This document shows, in pieces, positions 55,576-64,000 of a DNA stretch of 64,000 nucleotides (positions are counted from its first letter, which is position 1; each line of letters begins with the position of its first letter). The stretch comes from Methanosphaera sp. (GTDB taxonomy: Archaea; Methanobacteriota; Methanobacteria; Methanobacteriales; Methanobacteriaceae): positions 1-64,000 of the forward strand of contig JAFRMD010000023.1 in NCBI GenBank assembly GCA_017430835.1, in the 5' to 3' direction. Under the pieces are notes generated by a model. It searched no databases. It saw only the letters and a program-made list of their open reading frames with translations, and was not told the DNA's origin. Made by a program: the position numbers and the translations under genes.

Positions 55576-56094
55576 ATTAAAAAATTTTTTAAAGATATTT
55601 TTAATAAGGGTAACTTTAAGGATTATTTTAAAAGAAACAAGTTCTTTTTCTTGATTTCTTTTGTATTTGTGTTGTTGTCTTTTTATTCTGGTCTTAATGC
55701 GAATAGTTATGCTGAGGTTGTCAAGTCCTTAAATCCGAGTATTTTAGCTTTTGATGAGGGTCTTTTCTTGTCTTTTACCATTATTGTTCTTGGTTTTACT
55801 TTTTCATTAGGCTCTTTGGAACTTGTTCTTCTTAATTCGGTTTCTTTTGGTCAGATATTTCTAACGGGAATTATCAATATTAATTTTGTTCTTAGGATGA
55901 TTTTTGCATTGTGTATCTTGATTTTTTCTCTTGTTGGTGCTTTTTTGGTTACTAAGTTGGAGGTTAGGATTATTTCTGCAGTATTGTCACGTAAGTTTGA
56001 TGAGTTGATATCTAAAGTTAGGGTTCCCTTGAAGGATATTATTCTGACGATATTTTTTGTGTTGGTTTTTTTGATGATTTATAGTATTTTCTAA
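55576..56094 (+). CDS. SpoIIM-like membrane protein with apparent ATT start
   Basis: A 172-residue integral membrane protein. The N-terminus is basic (KKFFKDIFNKGNFKDYFKRN), then a span (KFFFLISFVFVLLSFYSGL), a loop (NANSYAEVVKSLNPSILA) and three more spans, the last ending LTIFFVLVFLMIYSIF. Layout and loop recall stage II sporulation protein M homologues of methanogens. The first ATG/GTG/TTG in frame is TTG 55651, inside the first span and without a ribosome binding site. GGAGGT at 55562-55567 sits 8 nt before ATT at 55576, which is in frame and gives a natural basic N-terminus, so ATT is used here as the start. Confidence 0.65.
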   Translation: MKKFFKDIFNKGNFKDYFKRNKFFFLISFVFVLLSFYSGLNANSYAEVVKSLNPSILAFDEGLFLSFTIIVLGFTFSLGSLELVLLNSVSFGQIFLTGIININFVLRMIFALCILIFSLVGAFLVTKLEVRIISAVLSRKFDELISKVRVPLKDIILTIFFVLVFLMIYSIF

Positions 56095-56450
56095 TTTTTT
56101 CTATTTTTTATTTTTACAAAAACTTTAAGTATTACTTATTTACATATTAGTTATTACATAATAATTGTCAGTAAAAATAAGTTATATGTAAATTATATCT
56201 AGAAATTTTATGTTAAAATTAAATTATTTTCTTAGATTGGTTAATTTAATGGTTACTATGTTCATAAGATATTACTTGTCAATCGCTAACATAAAACCTT
56301 TATATAATCTAAAAAAAATCTAAAACATAGAACTATTATAATATTATAAGTAAAAATTTTTTCATTAAATCTTATTTTTACGAATCAAATAATTATTACA
56401 AAATCATGATTATCTATGATAATAAAAAAACCCACGTAGGAGACATGATA
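56095..56450. other. 356-nt gap with the rpa promoter
   Basis: No gene seen. CCTTTATATAATC at 56297-56309 is a good TATA box, about 140 nt before rpa, so the leader is long. A short T-run near 56095-56110 may end the SpoIIM-like gene. Confidence 0.4.
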
Positions 56451-58832
56451 ATGACTTCAGAAAATGAAGAATATTATAAAGAAAGATATCAAGAAGTTAA
56501 AGATAAAGTTGAATATAAAGACTTTTTAAACGATATTGAAGAAATAAGGGTGGAAAACAGTGAAGCACCCTTTATTACAGAAGTGCAAATTGTCGATATG
56601 GCAGTAGAAAAATATGCAGGAAGAGAAAACATACAACAGACACATACAAATCAAGTACAGGAAATCTCCTCATTAATAGAAGGAAATGGAAACATAAGCA
56701 TTCAAGGAAGATTATTATCCATATCCAATATTAAAACATTTACTACTAAAAAAGGCAGAGAAGGTAAAGTGGCAAACCTAACTGTTGAAGACAACACAGG
56801 AAAAATTAGGGTAGTAATGTGGACAGACAACATGAAATACATGAGTCGAATAAATGAGGGCGACATTGTAAAAATTAACAATTTGGAAGTTAGAAAAGGA
56901 TACACAGGTGAATTAGAAGTACAAATGAGAAACAATTCCTCAATACAAGTAATGCCTGAGGATGTAGATCCATCATTACCTAAATATGAACAAACAATAA
57001 CAAACTTACAGGACATAGTAGAAGACGGAGAATACAACGTTATAGTAAGAATTACAAAAATAGCAACTCTTAGAGAAATCAAAAAAGATGATAAAACGTT
57101 GGAACTAGTAACACTGGATGTGATGGATGCTACAGGAAACATGGAATTTACCCTATGGAATAAAGACACGAATTTAATAGAGTCATTAGAATTAAAAGAA
57201 AATGATACCATTAAAATAATAAAAGCAAGAGCACAAGAAAGAAATGGTGTATTTTCATTAACCAACAGTTGGAATGGAAGAATAGTAAAAGGCGATTTTG
57301 AATTGCCAGAATACCATCAGGAAATATTTAAGATAGGAAATGCTCATGAAAAAGACAACGTTACAATCATAGGAGTATTGACAAAAATCTATGATACAAT
57401 CACTTTCCAGAAAAGTGATGGTTCAGAAGGACAGGTAAGAAGCATTGAAGTAACCGATGACACAGGTTCAATAAGAGTAACCTTATGGAACAAAGAAACA
57501 GAAATTGCAATGAACAAAGGAGACATAATCAAAATTGAAGGTGGAACAATTGAATTTGATGATTATTCTGGAGATAGTTACAGATATAACACAGGATGGA
57601 ATGCAGCAATAGTATTAAACCCTGAAATAGATGAAGAACTTAAAGAAAAACTTGAACAGATAGATAACTTCCAGATTTCAAAAATCAAGGACGTTTTAAA
57701 TACGGATTTGGATGAAGGAAGGGAAGTTGATGTAATTGGAAGAATTCTTTCAATGAATGATATAAGAGAATTCCAACGAGTCGATGGAACAGAAGGTCAA
57801 GTAAGAAGTGTGGACTTGGCAGATGAAACTGGTATAATCAGAACATCATTATGGGATGAAAAAGCAGACATAAATCAAGGATTAGGTGATGCAATAAAAA
57901 TAGAAAATGCCAGAACACGCCTAGGACAGGGAACAATGGAATTGAGTGTAGGAAGATCATCTAGAATAACAGTACCTGAAGAAAACGAAATTGAAAACCT
58001 TCCATCATATCAAGAATTAGAACAGGACAGATACAATGACAGAACTATAAGTCAGCTGGAAGAAAATGAACAGAACACTAAGCTAAGAGTAAGAGTAACT
58101 AACATTAATGAAATTAACAAATTCACTCGAACTGATGGAAGAGAGGGAAGAGTAAGGGCAATATACGTAGCTGATGAAACAGGAGAAATACAAGTTTCGC
58201 TATGGGATGACAACACTGACATTAAGTTCACTGAAGGTTCTGCAATAATCATTGAAAACCCTAACATTCAAGTACAGCAGGACCGTCTAAGATTATCCAT
58301 ATCCAATGGAAGTACAATAAGACAAGCAAGACCTGAAGAAGCAGAATTAATGCCTTCAATGAGGGAAATTGAAAATCAGTTATATATTGAAAAATATATT
58401 GAAGATATAGAAGAAGATGATGTTCACATTAAAGTCAGAGGAGTTCTTGAAGAGATTAATGGAGATAAAATATTATATGCAATGTGTCCTAATTGTAACA
58501 AACGTATAATACAAAGCGAAGAAGGATACATTTGTGACAGTTGTGGAGAAAAGATTGAAGATCCAGACTATCTGATGATTATATCCACAGTAATTCAGGA
58601 CGATACTGGAAGCATACAAGCAACCTTCTTCAGAAAACAAGCAGAAGAGTTAATTGAAACATCTACTCAGGACGTAGTGGATATATTTAAACAGACTGGT
58701 GATGAATCATCCATGTCATCTAAAATTGAAGACCTCATTGGCCATGAAGTCACTATTATTGCCGATGCACAATTTAATGAATATGATGAAGATATCAGAT
58801 TAAACGTTAGAAGATTAGTTATAACATTATAA
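56451..58832 (+). CDS. rpa: Replication protein A (single-strand DNA-binding, multi-OB)
   Basis: A 793-residue RPA. After a helical N-terminus (EEYYKERYQEVKDKVEYKDF) there are five OB folds, each with the pattern TxxGxxGxVRxxxVxDxTGxIRVxLW (for example VDGTEGQVRSVDLADETG and TRTDGREGRVRAIYVADETG). A sixth unit contains a C4 zinc finger (CPNCNKRI, then CDSCGEKI) followed by QDDTGSIQATFFRK. This is the architecture of Methanothermobacter-type RPA. The frame opens at 56406, but AGGAG (56438-56442) points to the ATG at 56451. radA follows 23 nt later. Confidence 0.95.
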   Translation: MTSENEEYYKERYQEVKDKVEYKDFLNDIEEIRVENSEAPFITEVQIVDMAVEKYAGRENIQQTHTNQVQEISSLIEGNGNISIQGRLLSISNIKTFTTKKGREGKVANLTVEDNTGKIRVVMWTDNMKYMSRINEGDIVKINNLEVRKGYTGELEVQMRNNSSIQVMPEDVDPSLPKYEQTITNLQDIVEDGEYNVIVRITKIATLREIKKDDKTLELVTLDVMDATGNMEFTLWNKDTNLIESLELKENDTIKIIKARAQERNGVFSLTNSWNGRIVKGDFELPEYHQEIFKIGNAHEKDNVTIIGVLTKIYDTITFQKSDGSEGQVRSIEVTDDTGSIRVTLWNKETEIAMNKGDIIKIEGGTIEFDDYSGDSYRYNTGWNAAIVLNPEIDEELKEKLEQIDNFQISKIKDVLNTDLDEGREVDVIGRILSMNDIREFQRVDGTEGQVRSVDLADETGIIRTSLWDEKADINQGLGDAIKIENARTRLGQGTMELSVGRSSRITVPEENEIENLPSYQELEQDRYNDRTISQLEENEQNTKLRVRVTNINEINKFTRTDGREGRVRAIYVADETGEIQVSLWDDNTDIKFTEGSAIIIENPNIQVQQDRLRLSISNGSTIRQARPEEAELMPSMREIENQLYIEKYIEDIEEDDVHIKVRGVLEEINGDKILYAMCPNCNKRIIQSEEGYICDSCGEKIEDPDYLMIISTVIQDDTGSIQATFFRKQAEELIETSTQDVVDIFKQTGDESSMSSKIEDLIGHEVTIIADAQFNEYDEDIRLNVRRLVITL

Positions 58833-58855
58833 AAATATAAGGAGATTGAATTAAA

Positions 58856-59791
58856 ATGGTTGAATTAGAAGATTTACCTAGTGTAGGAGAAAAAACAGCT
58901 CAAAAACTTAGGGATGCAGGATTTGCTGACATGATGCGTTTAGCAACTGCAACCCCTAAAGAATTAAGTGTAAAAGTAGAAATTGGTGAAGGTGTCGCTG
59001 CTAAGGTAATTGAAGCCGCTAGAAAAGCTGAAAAAATTGACTTTGAAACAGCTTTTGAAGTAATGGAAAGAAGAGAAGATGTTGGTAGAATCACCACAGG
59101 CAGTAAAGGTTTGGATGAATTAATTGGTGGAGGAATAGAAACCCAATCAATAACAGAGGTTTATGGTGAATTCGGATCTGGAAAAAGTCAAATTTCTCAT
59201 GAATTGTCTGTGACTACTCAACTTCCTATTGAAGAGGGTGGCCTTGATGGTGAAGTGGTATTCATCGATACAGAAAACACTTTCAGACCTGAAAGGGTAG
59301 AACAAATAGCTACAGCTTTCGGTTTGGATTTGGAAGAAGTTCTTAAGAAAATCCATGTGGCAAGAGCTTTTAACAGCAGTCACCAAATATTAATGGCAGA
59401 TAAGGTTAATGAATTGATTCAGGCTGGAACAAATGTTAAACTCATTATCATTGACTCTTTAATGGCTCATTTCAGGGCAGAATATGTAGGTAGGGAGTCA
59501 CTTGCAACCCGTCAACAAAAGCTTAACCAACATTTACACACATTGCAGACTATTGCAAACACGTATAATGTAGCAGTTTTAATTACTAACCAAGTGCAAT
59601 CAAAACCTGATGCATTCTTTGGAACACCTACAAAAGCAGTAGGAGGTCACGTACTAGGTCACGCATCTACTTACAGGATTTTACTTAAAAAAGGTTTATC
59701 TGGTAAAAGAATTGCTCGTTTAGTTGACAGTCCTCATTTACCTGAAGGTGAAGCAGTTTTCAAAGTTACTGCTGATGGTTTAACAGATTAA
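58856..59791 (+). CDS. radA: Recombinase RadA
   Basis: A 311-residue Rad51/RecA family strand-exchange protein. It has a helix-hairpin-helix N-domain ([20 protein letters not shown]), the Walker [28 protein letters not shown], Walker [19 protein letters not shown] and the L2 region [20 protein letters not shown]. It starts with AAGGAGATTG before the ATG. It is co-directional with rpa, whose product coats the single-stranded DNA it loads on. Confidence 0.97.
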   Translation: MVELEDLPSVGEKTAQKLRDAGFADMMRLATATPKELSVKVEIGEGVAAKVIEAARKAEKIDFETAFEVMERREDVGRITTGSKGLDELIGGGIETQSITEVYGEFGSGKSQISHELSVTTQLPIEEGGLDGEVVFIDTENTFRPERVEQIATAFGLDLEEVLKKIHVARAFNSSHQILMADKVNELIQAGTNVKLIIIDSLMAHFRAEYVGRESLATRQQKLNQHLHTLQTIANTYNVAVLITNQVQSKPDAFFGTPTKAVGGHVLGHASTYRILLKKGLSGKRIARLVDSPHLPEGEAVFKVTADGLTD

Positions 59792-59872
59792 CTTTGATTT
59801 TTAATCTCCCTAATTCTATTTTTTTTATAAATTATTTTTATTTTGACTGTTATAATATTATATAGTGGTTAG

Positions 59873-60781
59873 ATGGTTAATGCAGTTGAAGTGATATTGG
59901 TTCCTACACTTATTATTATTGTGGGTATTCTTTTAAAGAAATTGAAGATTTTAAGACAGGAGGATAGTTCTCTTTTATCTAAACTTGTGATTAATGTTTG
60001 TCTGCCCTCTTTGATTTTTACCAATATTGCCAAGGCCAATATTTCTGGTGAAATGATTTACTTGCCAATTATATCAATTGGAGTTAGTCTCATATGTATG
60101 TTTATTGCATATTGTTATTCAAGAATAATGTCTTACTCTAAAGTGAAAACATGGTCCATAATTTTATTACTTTCATTAATGAACACTGCTTTTATTGGGT
60201 ATCCTGTTGTTTTGGGAGTATATGGTAATGAAGGTTTTTTATACGCAATTTTTTATGATTTGGCTATTGTGATTATGCTGGTATTCTTTGGTATGATACT
60301 TTCAACCATATTTGGTGGTAATAGGAAACAGGTAATTAAGGATGGCCTGAGTTTTGTTCCATTGTGGGCTGTTGTTTTCGGATTGATATTCAACGTGTGT
60401 AACATTCCATTAGGTTATGTTCTTGATAGTTCTCTTACATATTTGGGTCAAGCTACCATACCATTGATTATGTTGTCATTGGCTTTAACACTTAATCTTA
60501 AAAGTTTTAAATCATATTTGACCGACACGATTTTTGTCAGTACCTTCAGGTTATTGATTGTTCCTATTGTGTTGTATTTGTTTTTAGTAACATTGGGATT
60601 TGGAGGCTACTTGCTGAATGTTTCTGTTTTACAATCTGCTATGCCTACAGCTATGACAGTGTTGGTACTTGCAATTACATATGATTTGGATGTTGAACTT
60701 GTCAGTTCAATTGTATTTATTGACACTACATTGGCGGTTTTTAGTTTACCGTTGATTATTAATTTTTTATTAGCTTTTTAG
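59873..60781 (+). CDS. AEC-family transporter, copy 1
   Basis: A 302-residue permease of the auxin efflux carrier superfamily with about ten spans in two halves. Signatures: LIIIVGILLKKLKIL, SKLVINVCLPSLIFTNIAKA, NTAFIGYPVVLGVYGNEGFL and LTYLGQATIPLIMLSLALTL. Homologues export organic acids or amino-acid-like anions; the substrate is unknown. The next gene is a clear paralogue. Possible ATG start at 59873 with a weak upstream site. Confidence 0.85.
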   Translation: MVNAVEVILVPTLIIIVGILLKKLKILRQEDSSLLSKLVINVCLPSLIFTNIAKANISGEMIYLPIISIGVSLICMFIAYCYSRIMSYSKVKTWSIILLLSLMNTAFIGYPVVLGVYGNEGFLYAIFYDLAIVIMLVFFGMILSTIFGGNRKQVIKDGLSFVPLWAVVFGLIFNVCNIPLGYVLDSSLTYLGQATIPLIMLSLALTLNLKSFKSYLTDTIFVSTFRLLIVPIVLYLFLVTLGFGGYLLNVSVLQSAMPTAMTVLVLAITYDLDVELVSSIVFIDTTLAVFSLPLIINFLLAF

Positions 60782-60912
60782 TTGTAAAAATCATTTTTTC
60801 ATTTCTTTTCATTGTTTTATGGGGATATCTTATCTGACGTATCTTTAAATCATATTGTTAAATATCATTTAATACAAATTTAAATTATTGAAGTATTAGT
60901 TGGAGTAAATTT

Positions 60913-61815
60913 ATGGCAAGTCCTATAGAAGTTATTTTGATTCCTACCTTGATGATAGTATTAGGTTATTTTCTTAAACGGAATAATGTTTTAAAAGCAG
61001 GGGATAGTGTTACTTTATCTAAAATTGTTTTGTATGTGACTTTACCTTCTTTAATTTTGTTAAATTTGTCTTCAGCTATTATTAGTTCTGATATGCTTGT
61101 ATTACCTTTTGCTTCATTTTTTTTAAGTGTAGTTTGTTTGTTTGTTTCTTATTTATTTTGTAGCTTTAGGAATTATTCTAAGAAGAAAACCTGGACTATT
61201 ATGATTGCAGCTTCAATGATGAATACAGGGTTTTTAGGTTTTCCTATTAATTTGGCTTTATTTGGTAATGAAGGTTTTTTGAATGCTATCTTTTTTGATA
61301 TGTCTACCACGGTAATATTTGTTGTATTTGGAATGATTTTGGTTAGTATATTTGGTGGAAACAGGCGGGAAGTTTTAAAACAGGCTGTAAGTTTTGTACC
61401 TTTATGGGCGGCTATTGTAGCTTTAATATTTAATTTGTGTCATGTTCATTTTGGTTATGTTGTTGAGAATACTTTAAATTATTTGGGTCAGGCTACGGTT
61501 CCACTTATTATGATTTCATTGGGTTTGAAGTTAGATTTTACTGAAATTAGGCATACTTTGTTTGATTCTTTATTTGTTTCAGTAGTTAGGTTGATTTTTG
61601 CTCCTGCTTTGATGTTTATTTCTTTATTGTTTATTGGTTTTTCTGGTTTGAGTTTTAATGTTGCTGTTATTGAAGCGGGTATGGCTACTGCTATGAATGC
61701 TTTGGTTTTGTCTTTAAATTATGATTTGGACAGTAAACTTATGAGTTCTTTAATATTTACCAATACCGTATTGGCGTTATTTACTTTAACTTGCTGGATT
61801 TCCTTCTTGGTTTAA
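60913..61815 (+). CDS. AEC-family transporter, copy 2
   Basis: A 300-residue paralogue of the preceding gene, sharing long segments in order (PIEVILIPTLMIVLGYFLKR, SKIVLYVTLPSLILLNLSSA, MNTGFLGFPINLALFGNEGF, YLGQATVPLIMISLGLKLDF). A tandem duplication followed by strong divergence explains the pair. Own promoter region and TTGGAGTAAATTT site. Coding strand is T-rich. Substrate unknown. Confidence 0.85.
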   Translation: MASPIEVILIPTLMIVLGYFLKRNNVLKAGDSVTLSKIVLYVTLPSLILLNLSSAIISSDMLVLPFASFFLSVVCLFVSYLFCSFRNYSKKKTWTIMIAASMMNTGFLGFPINLALFGNEGFLNAIFFDMSTTVIFVVFGMILVSIFGGNRREVLKQAVSFVPLWAAIVALIFNLCHVHFGYVVENTLNYLGQATVPLIMISLGLKLDFTEIRHTLFDSLFVSVVRLIFAPALMFISLLFIGFSGLSFNVAVIEAGMATAMNALVLSLNYDLDSKLMSSLIFTNTVLALFTLTCWISFLV

Positions 61816-62012
61816 TCTTTTTTTAATTATCATTATTATTAATTCGTTTTTCTACGAACTAAAAAAAAGTATAAATATAAAGTCCGATTAATCTTACATT
61901 ATAGGATATAATTTGTTAAATTTTTAATAGTTAACAAATGGGTTTTGTCTTTTTTTACCTTAAACAAAAAAAGAAACATTAAAATTCTAGTCTTATTAAA
62001 TAGGTGATTTAT

Positions 62013-63965
62013 TTGGCAGAAAATGAAGAATTACGTATAGGAGTTTATACTTGTCACTGTGGTGTGAACATTGGTGGAGTAGTAGACTGTAAAGCAGTAG
62101 CTGAATATGTTGAAACACTTCCTGATGTAACAGTATCACGTGAATACAAATACATGTGTTCCGACCCAGGACAGAAAATTATCCAAGATGATATTAAAGA
62201 ATTAGATCTTAACAGAGTAGTAGTAGCAGCATGTTCCCCTCGTTTACACGAACCTACATTCCGTAGATGTGTAGAAGAAGCAGGATTAAACAAATACTTA
62301 TTTGAATTCGTAAACTTAAGAGAACAAGACTCATGGGTACACGGAGACGATCCTGAAGGAGCAACAGAAAAAGCAAAAGACCTCGTAAGAATGGGTATTG
62401 CAAAAGTAAGATTACTCAACCCATTAACACCAGAAAAAGTATCCGTAAAAGATACGGCAATGGTTATTGGTGGAGGTATTGCAGGTATTCAAACAGCTCT
62501 CGACTTAGCTGACATGGGATTCAAAACATACCTCATTGAAAGAAACCCAACTGTCAGTGGTAGAATGGGACAATTAGACAAAACATTCCCTACACTTGAC
62601 TGTTCAATGTGTATTCTAGCACCTAAAATGGTAGATGCTGGTAAACACGAAAACATCGAATTACTCGCATACTCAGAAGTAAAAGATGTAGACGGTTACA
62701 TAGGAAACTTCACAGTAACAGTAGAAAGAAAAGCAAGATATGTTGATGAAGCATTATGTACTGGATGTGGAGTATGTCAAGAAGTATGTCCAATAGAAAT
62801 ACCAAACTACTTCGACGAAGGTACCGGTATGGCAAAAGCTATTTACATACCATTCCCTCAAGCAGTTCCTTTAGTAGCAACAATGGATAAAGATTACTGT
62901 ATCGGATGTCACCAATGTGACAACGCTTGTGACAAAGGTTGTATAAACCACGATCAAGAACCTGAAATGGTAGAAATCGAAGTTGGTACAATCGTAGTTG
63001 CAACTGGTTACGACACATTCGACCCAGCAGAAAAAGAAGAATACATCTTCGATCAAGCTGAAAACGTAATCACTGGTTTACAAATCGAAAGATACATCAA
63101 CGCATCTGGACCAACCCAAGGTCACGTAATCCAACCTTCCTCTGGTGAAACACCTAAACGTGTAGCATTCATCCAATGTGTAGGTTCTCGTGATGAAAAA
63201 GTTGGAAACCCATACTGTTCCAGAGTATGTTGTATGTACGCAATGAAAAACGCACAATTATGTGTTGACCACGAACCAGATACACAAGTAACAATCTATT
63301 ACATTGATATTCGTGCATTTGGTAAAGGTTACGAAGAATTCTACAGATTATCACAAGAAAAATACGGAATCAAATTTATCAGAGGTAAAGCAGCACAACT
63401 TATAGAAAACGAAGATAAAACTATTACAGTACGTGCAGAAGATACCTTACTCGGTAAAGCAACCGCATTTACTTATGATTTAGTAGTATTATCTGTAGGT
63501 CTTGTACCTCCTGCAGGACAAGAAGACCTCAGACAAACATTAGGATTATCAAAATCTGCAGATGGTTTCTTCATGGAAGCACATCCAAAACTCAGACCTG
63601 TAGACACTATGACAGATGGTATATTCCTTGCTGGTGTAGCACAAGGTCCTAAAGATATTCCTGACACAGTATCACAAGCTTCAGGTGCAGCTGCAAGAGC
63701 AGCAATTCCTATGATCCAAGGAGAAGTAGAAATTGAACCTATCATTGCAGAAGTAAATGAAGACAACTGTGGTGGTTGTGAAATTTGTGTAGAATTATGT
63801 CCATTCGGTGCTCTTTCAATTGAAGACGGTAAATCAACTGTTAACGTAGCATTATGTAAAGGATGTGGAACTTGTGTAGCTGCATGTCCTACTGGTGCAC
63901 TTGATCAAGCACACTTCAAAAATGAACAAATCCTTGCTCAAATTGAAGCAGCTCTCGGTAAATAA
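62013..63965 (+). CDS. hdrA: CoB-CoM heterodisulfide reductase, iron-sulfur subunit A
   Basis: A 650-residue flavoprotein that, with HdrBC and MvhADG, bifurcates electrons from H2 to ferredoxin and the heterodisulfide. It starts with [15 protein letters not shown], has the flavin site [20 protein letters not shown], a cysteine cluster region [13 protein letters not shown], and four [4Fe-4S] motifs: [44 protein letters not shown] and [15 protein letters not shown]. It is the canonical length and uses Cys where some methanogens use selenocysteine. The start is TTG at 62013, chosen by AGGTGATTTAT. hdrB and hdrC are not beside it. Confidence 0.96.
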   Translation: MAENEELRIGVYTCHCGVNIGGVVDCKAVAEYVETLPDVTVSREYKYMCSDPGQKIIQDDIKELDLNRVVVAACSPRLHEPTFRRCVEEAGLNKYLFEFVNLREQDSWVHGDDPEGATEKAKDLVRMGIAKVRLLNPLTPEKVSVKDTAMVIGGGIAGIQTALDLADMGFKTYLIERNPTVSGRMGQLDKTFPTLDCSMCILAPKMVDAGKHENIELLAYSEVKDVDGYIGNFTVTVERKARYVDEALCTGCGVCQEVCPIEIPNYFDEGTGMAKAIYIPFPQAVPLVATMDKDYCIGCHQCDNACDKGCINHDQEPEMVEIEVGTIVVATGYDTFDPAEKEEYIFDQAENVITGLQIERYINASGPTQGHVIQPSSGETPKRVAFIQCVGSRDEKVGNPYCSRVCCMYAMKNAQLCVDHEPDTQVTIYYIDIRAFGKGYEEFYRLSQEKYGIKFIRGKAAQLIENEDKTITVRAEDTLLGKATAFTYDLVVLSVGLVPPAGQEDLRQTLGLSKSADGFFMEAHPKLRPVDTMTDGIFLAGVAQGPKDIPDTVSQASGAAARAAIPMIQGEVEIEPIIAEVNEDNCGGCEICVELCPFGALSIEDGKSTVNVALCKGCGTCVAACPTGALDQAHFKNEQILAQIEAALGK

Positions 63966-63986
63966 GCATAATATGTTTAATAATGA

Positions 63987-64000
63987 AGGGGATTTCCCCT
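63987..64000 (+). terminator. Hairpin after hdrA at window end
   Basis: AGGGGA and TCCCCT pair around TT, 22 nt past the hdrA stop. The window ends inside it, so any T-run is not visible. Confidence 0.5.

Noticed and set aside
62013..63965. Selenoprotein HdrA
   Set aside because: No in-frame TGA interrupts the gene and cysteine codons fill all cluster motifs.

Overview
The window is AT-rich archaeal DNA from a hydrogen-dependent methanogen of the order Methanobacteriales, most likely a Methanosphaera (Methanosphaera stadtmanae or a close relative). Support comes from methanogenesis genes (hdrA, ftr, a methanogenesis marker 11 homologue, frhD-type hydrogenase protease, hypF), a family B DNA polymerase that stops after the YADTDG motif (the split PolB of Methanobacteriales), archaeal information genes (SRP54, Pus10, RpoL, TFS, PCNA, GINS51, RPA, RadA, aIF2-alpha, Nop10, L44e, S27e), GGAGGTGA-type ribosome binding sites, and a Thr/Lys-rich adhesin-like protein end. 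Species is inferred; I ran no search.

Layout. 0-3 kb: adhesin tail, pus10, srp54. 3-6.6 kb: hpt, dph2, csl4, rpoL, a Nudix hydrolase, tfs. 6.7-9.6 kb: a membrane protein, then the replication pair pcna-GINS51. 9.6-13.4 kb: a hairpin-rich gap, then rpl44e-rps27e-aIF2alpha, an acyltransferase-like hydrolase, nop10 and pac2. 13.4-17.8 kb: PHP phosphoesterase, frhD, a small exported protein, a CPBP protease and gene remnants. 17.9-22.4 kb: dnaJ-dnaK-grpE divergent from a winged-helix regulator, with two matching dyad operators between them. 22.5-27.3 kb is accessory: a Gln-rich exported protein, a 29-aa membrane peptide, a glycosyltransferase with an unusual tail, and a tnpB gene followed by three tandem ~78-nt two-hairpin repeats. 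27.3-30.5 kb: ubiD, a duplicated purE, RNase P RNA and three tRNAs. 30.8-38.7 kb: paired membrane coiled-coil proteins, map, a nucleotidyltransferase-cupin fusion, hisH, an AIR-synthase-like gene, fae-hps and an intron-bearing tRNA-Trp. 38.9-50.9 kb: ogt, polB1, GNAT, a metallo-hydrolase, trkA, a flippase-like membrane protein, ftr, nnr, larB-bofA and hypF. 51-55.3 kb: minus-strand run leuC-leuD-leuB, a 28-aa membrane peptide, ribH and marker 11. 55.5-64 kb: a SpoIIM-like protein with an apparent ATT start, rpa-radA, two AEC transporters and hdrA.

How they fit together: one-carbon and energy metabolism (ftr, hdrA, fae-hps, frhD, hypF, marker 11), replication and repair (pcna, gins51, polB1, rpa, radA, ogt), translation (SRP54, aIF2alpha, ribosomal proteins, Pus10, Nop10, RNase P, tRNAs) and protein quality control (dnaJKE, pac2). 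The least explained parts are the repeat array behind tnpB, a strand-composition flip near 30 kb, two genes with no ATG/GTG/TTG where the protein should begin, and several tiny or degenerate genes.
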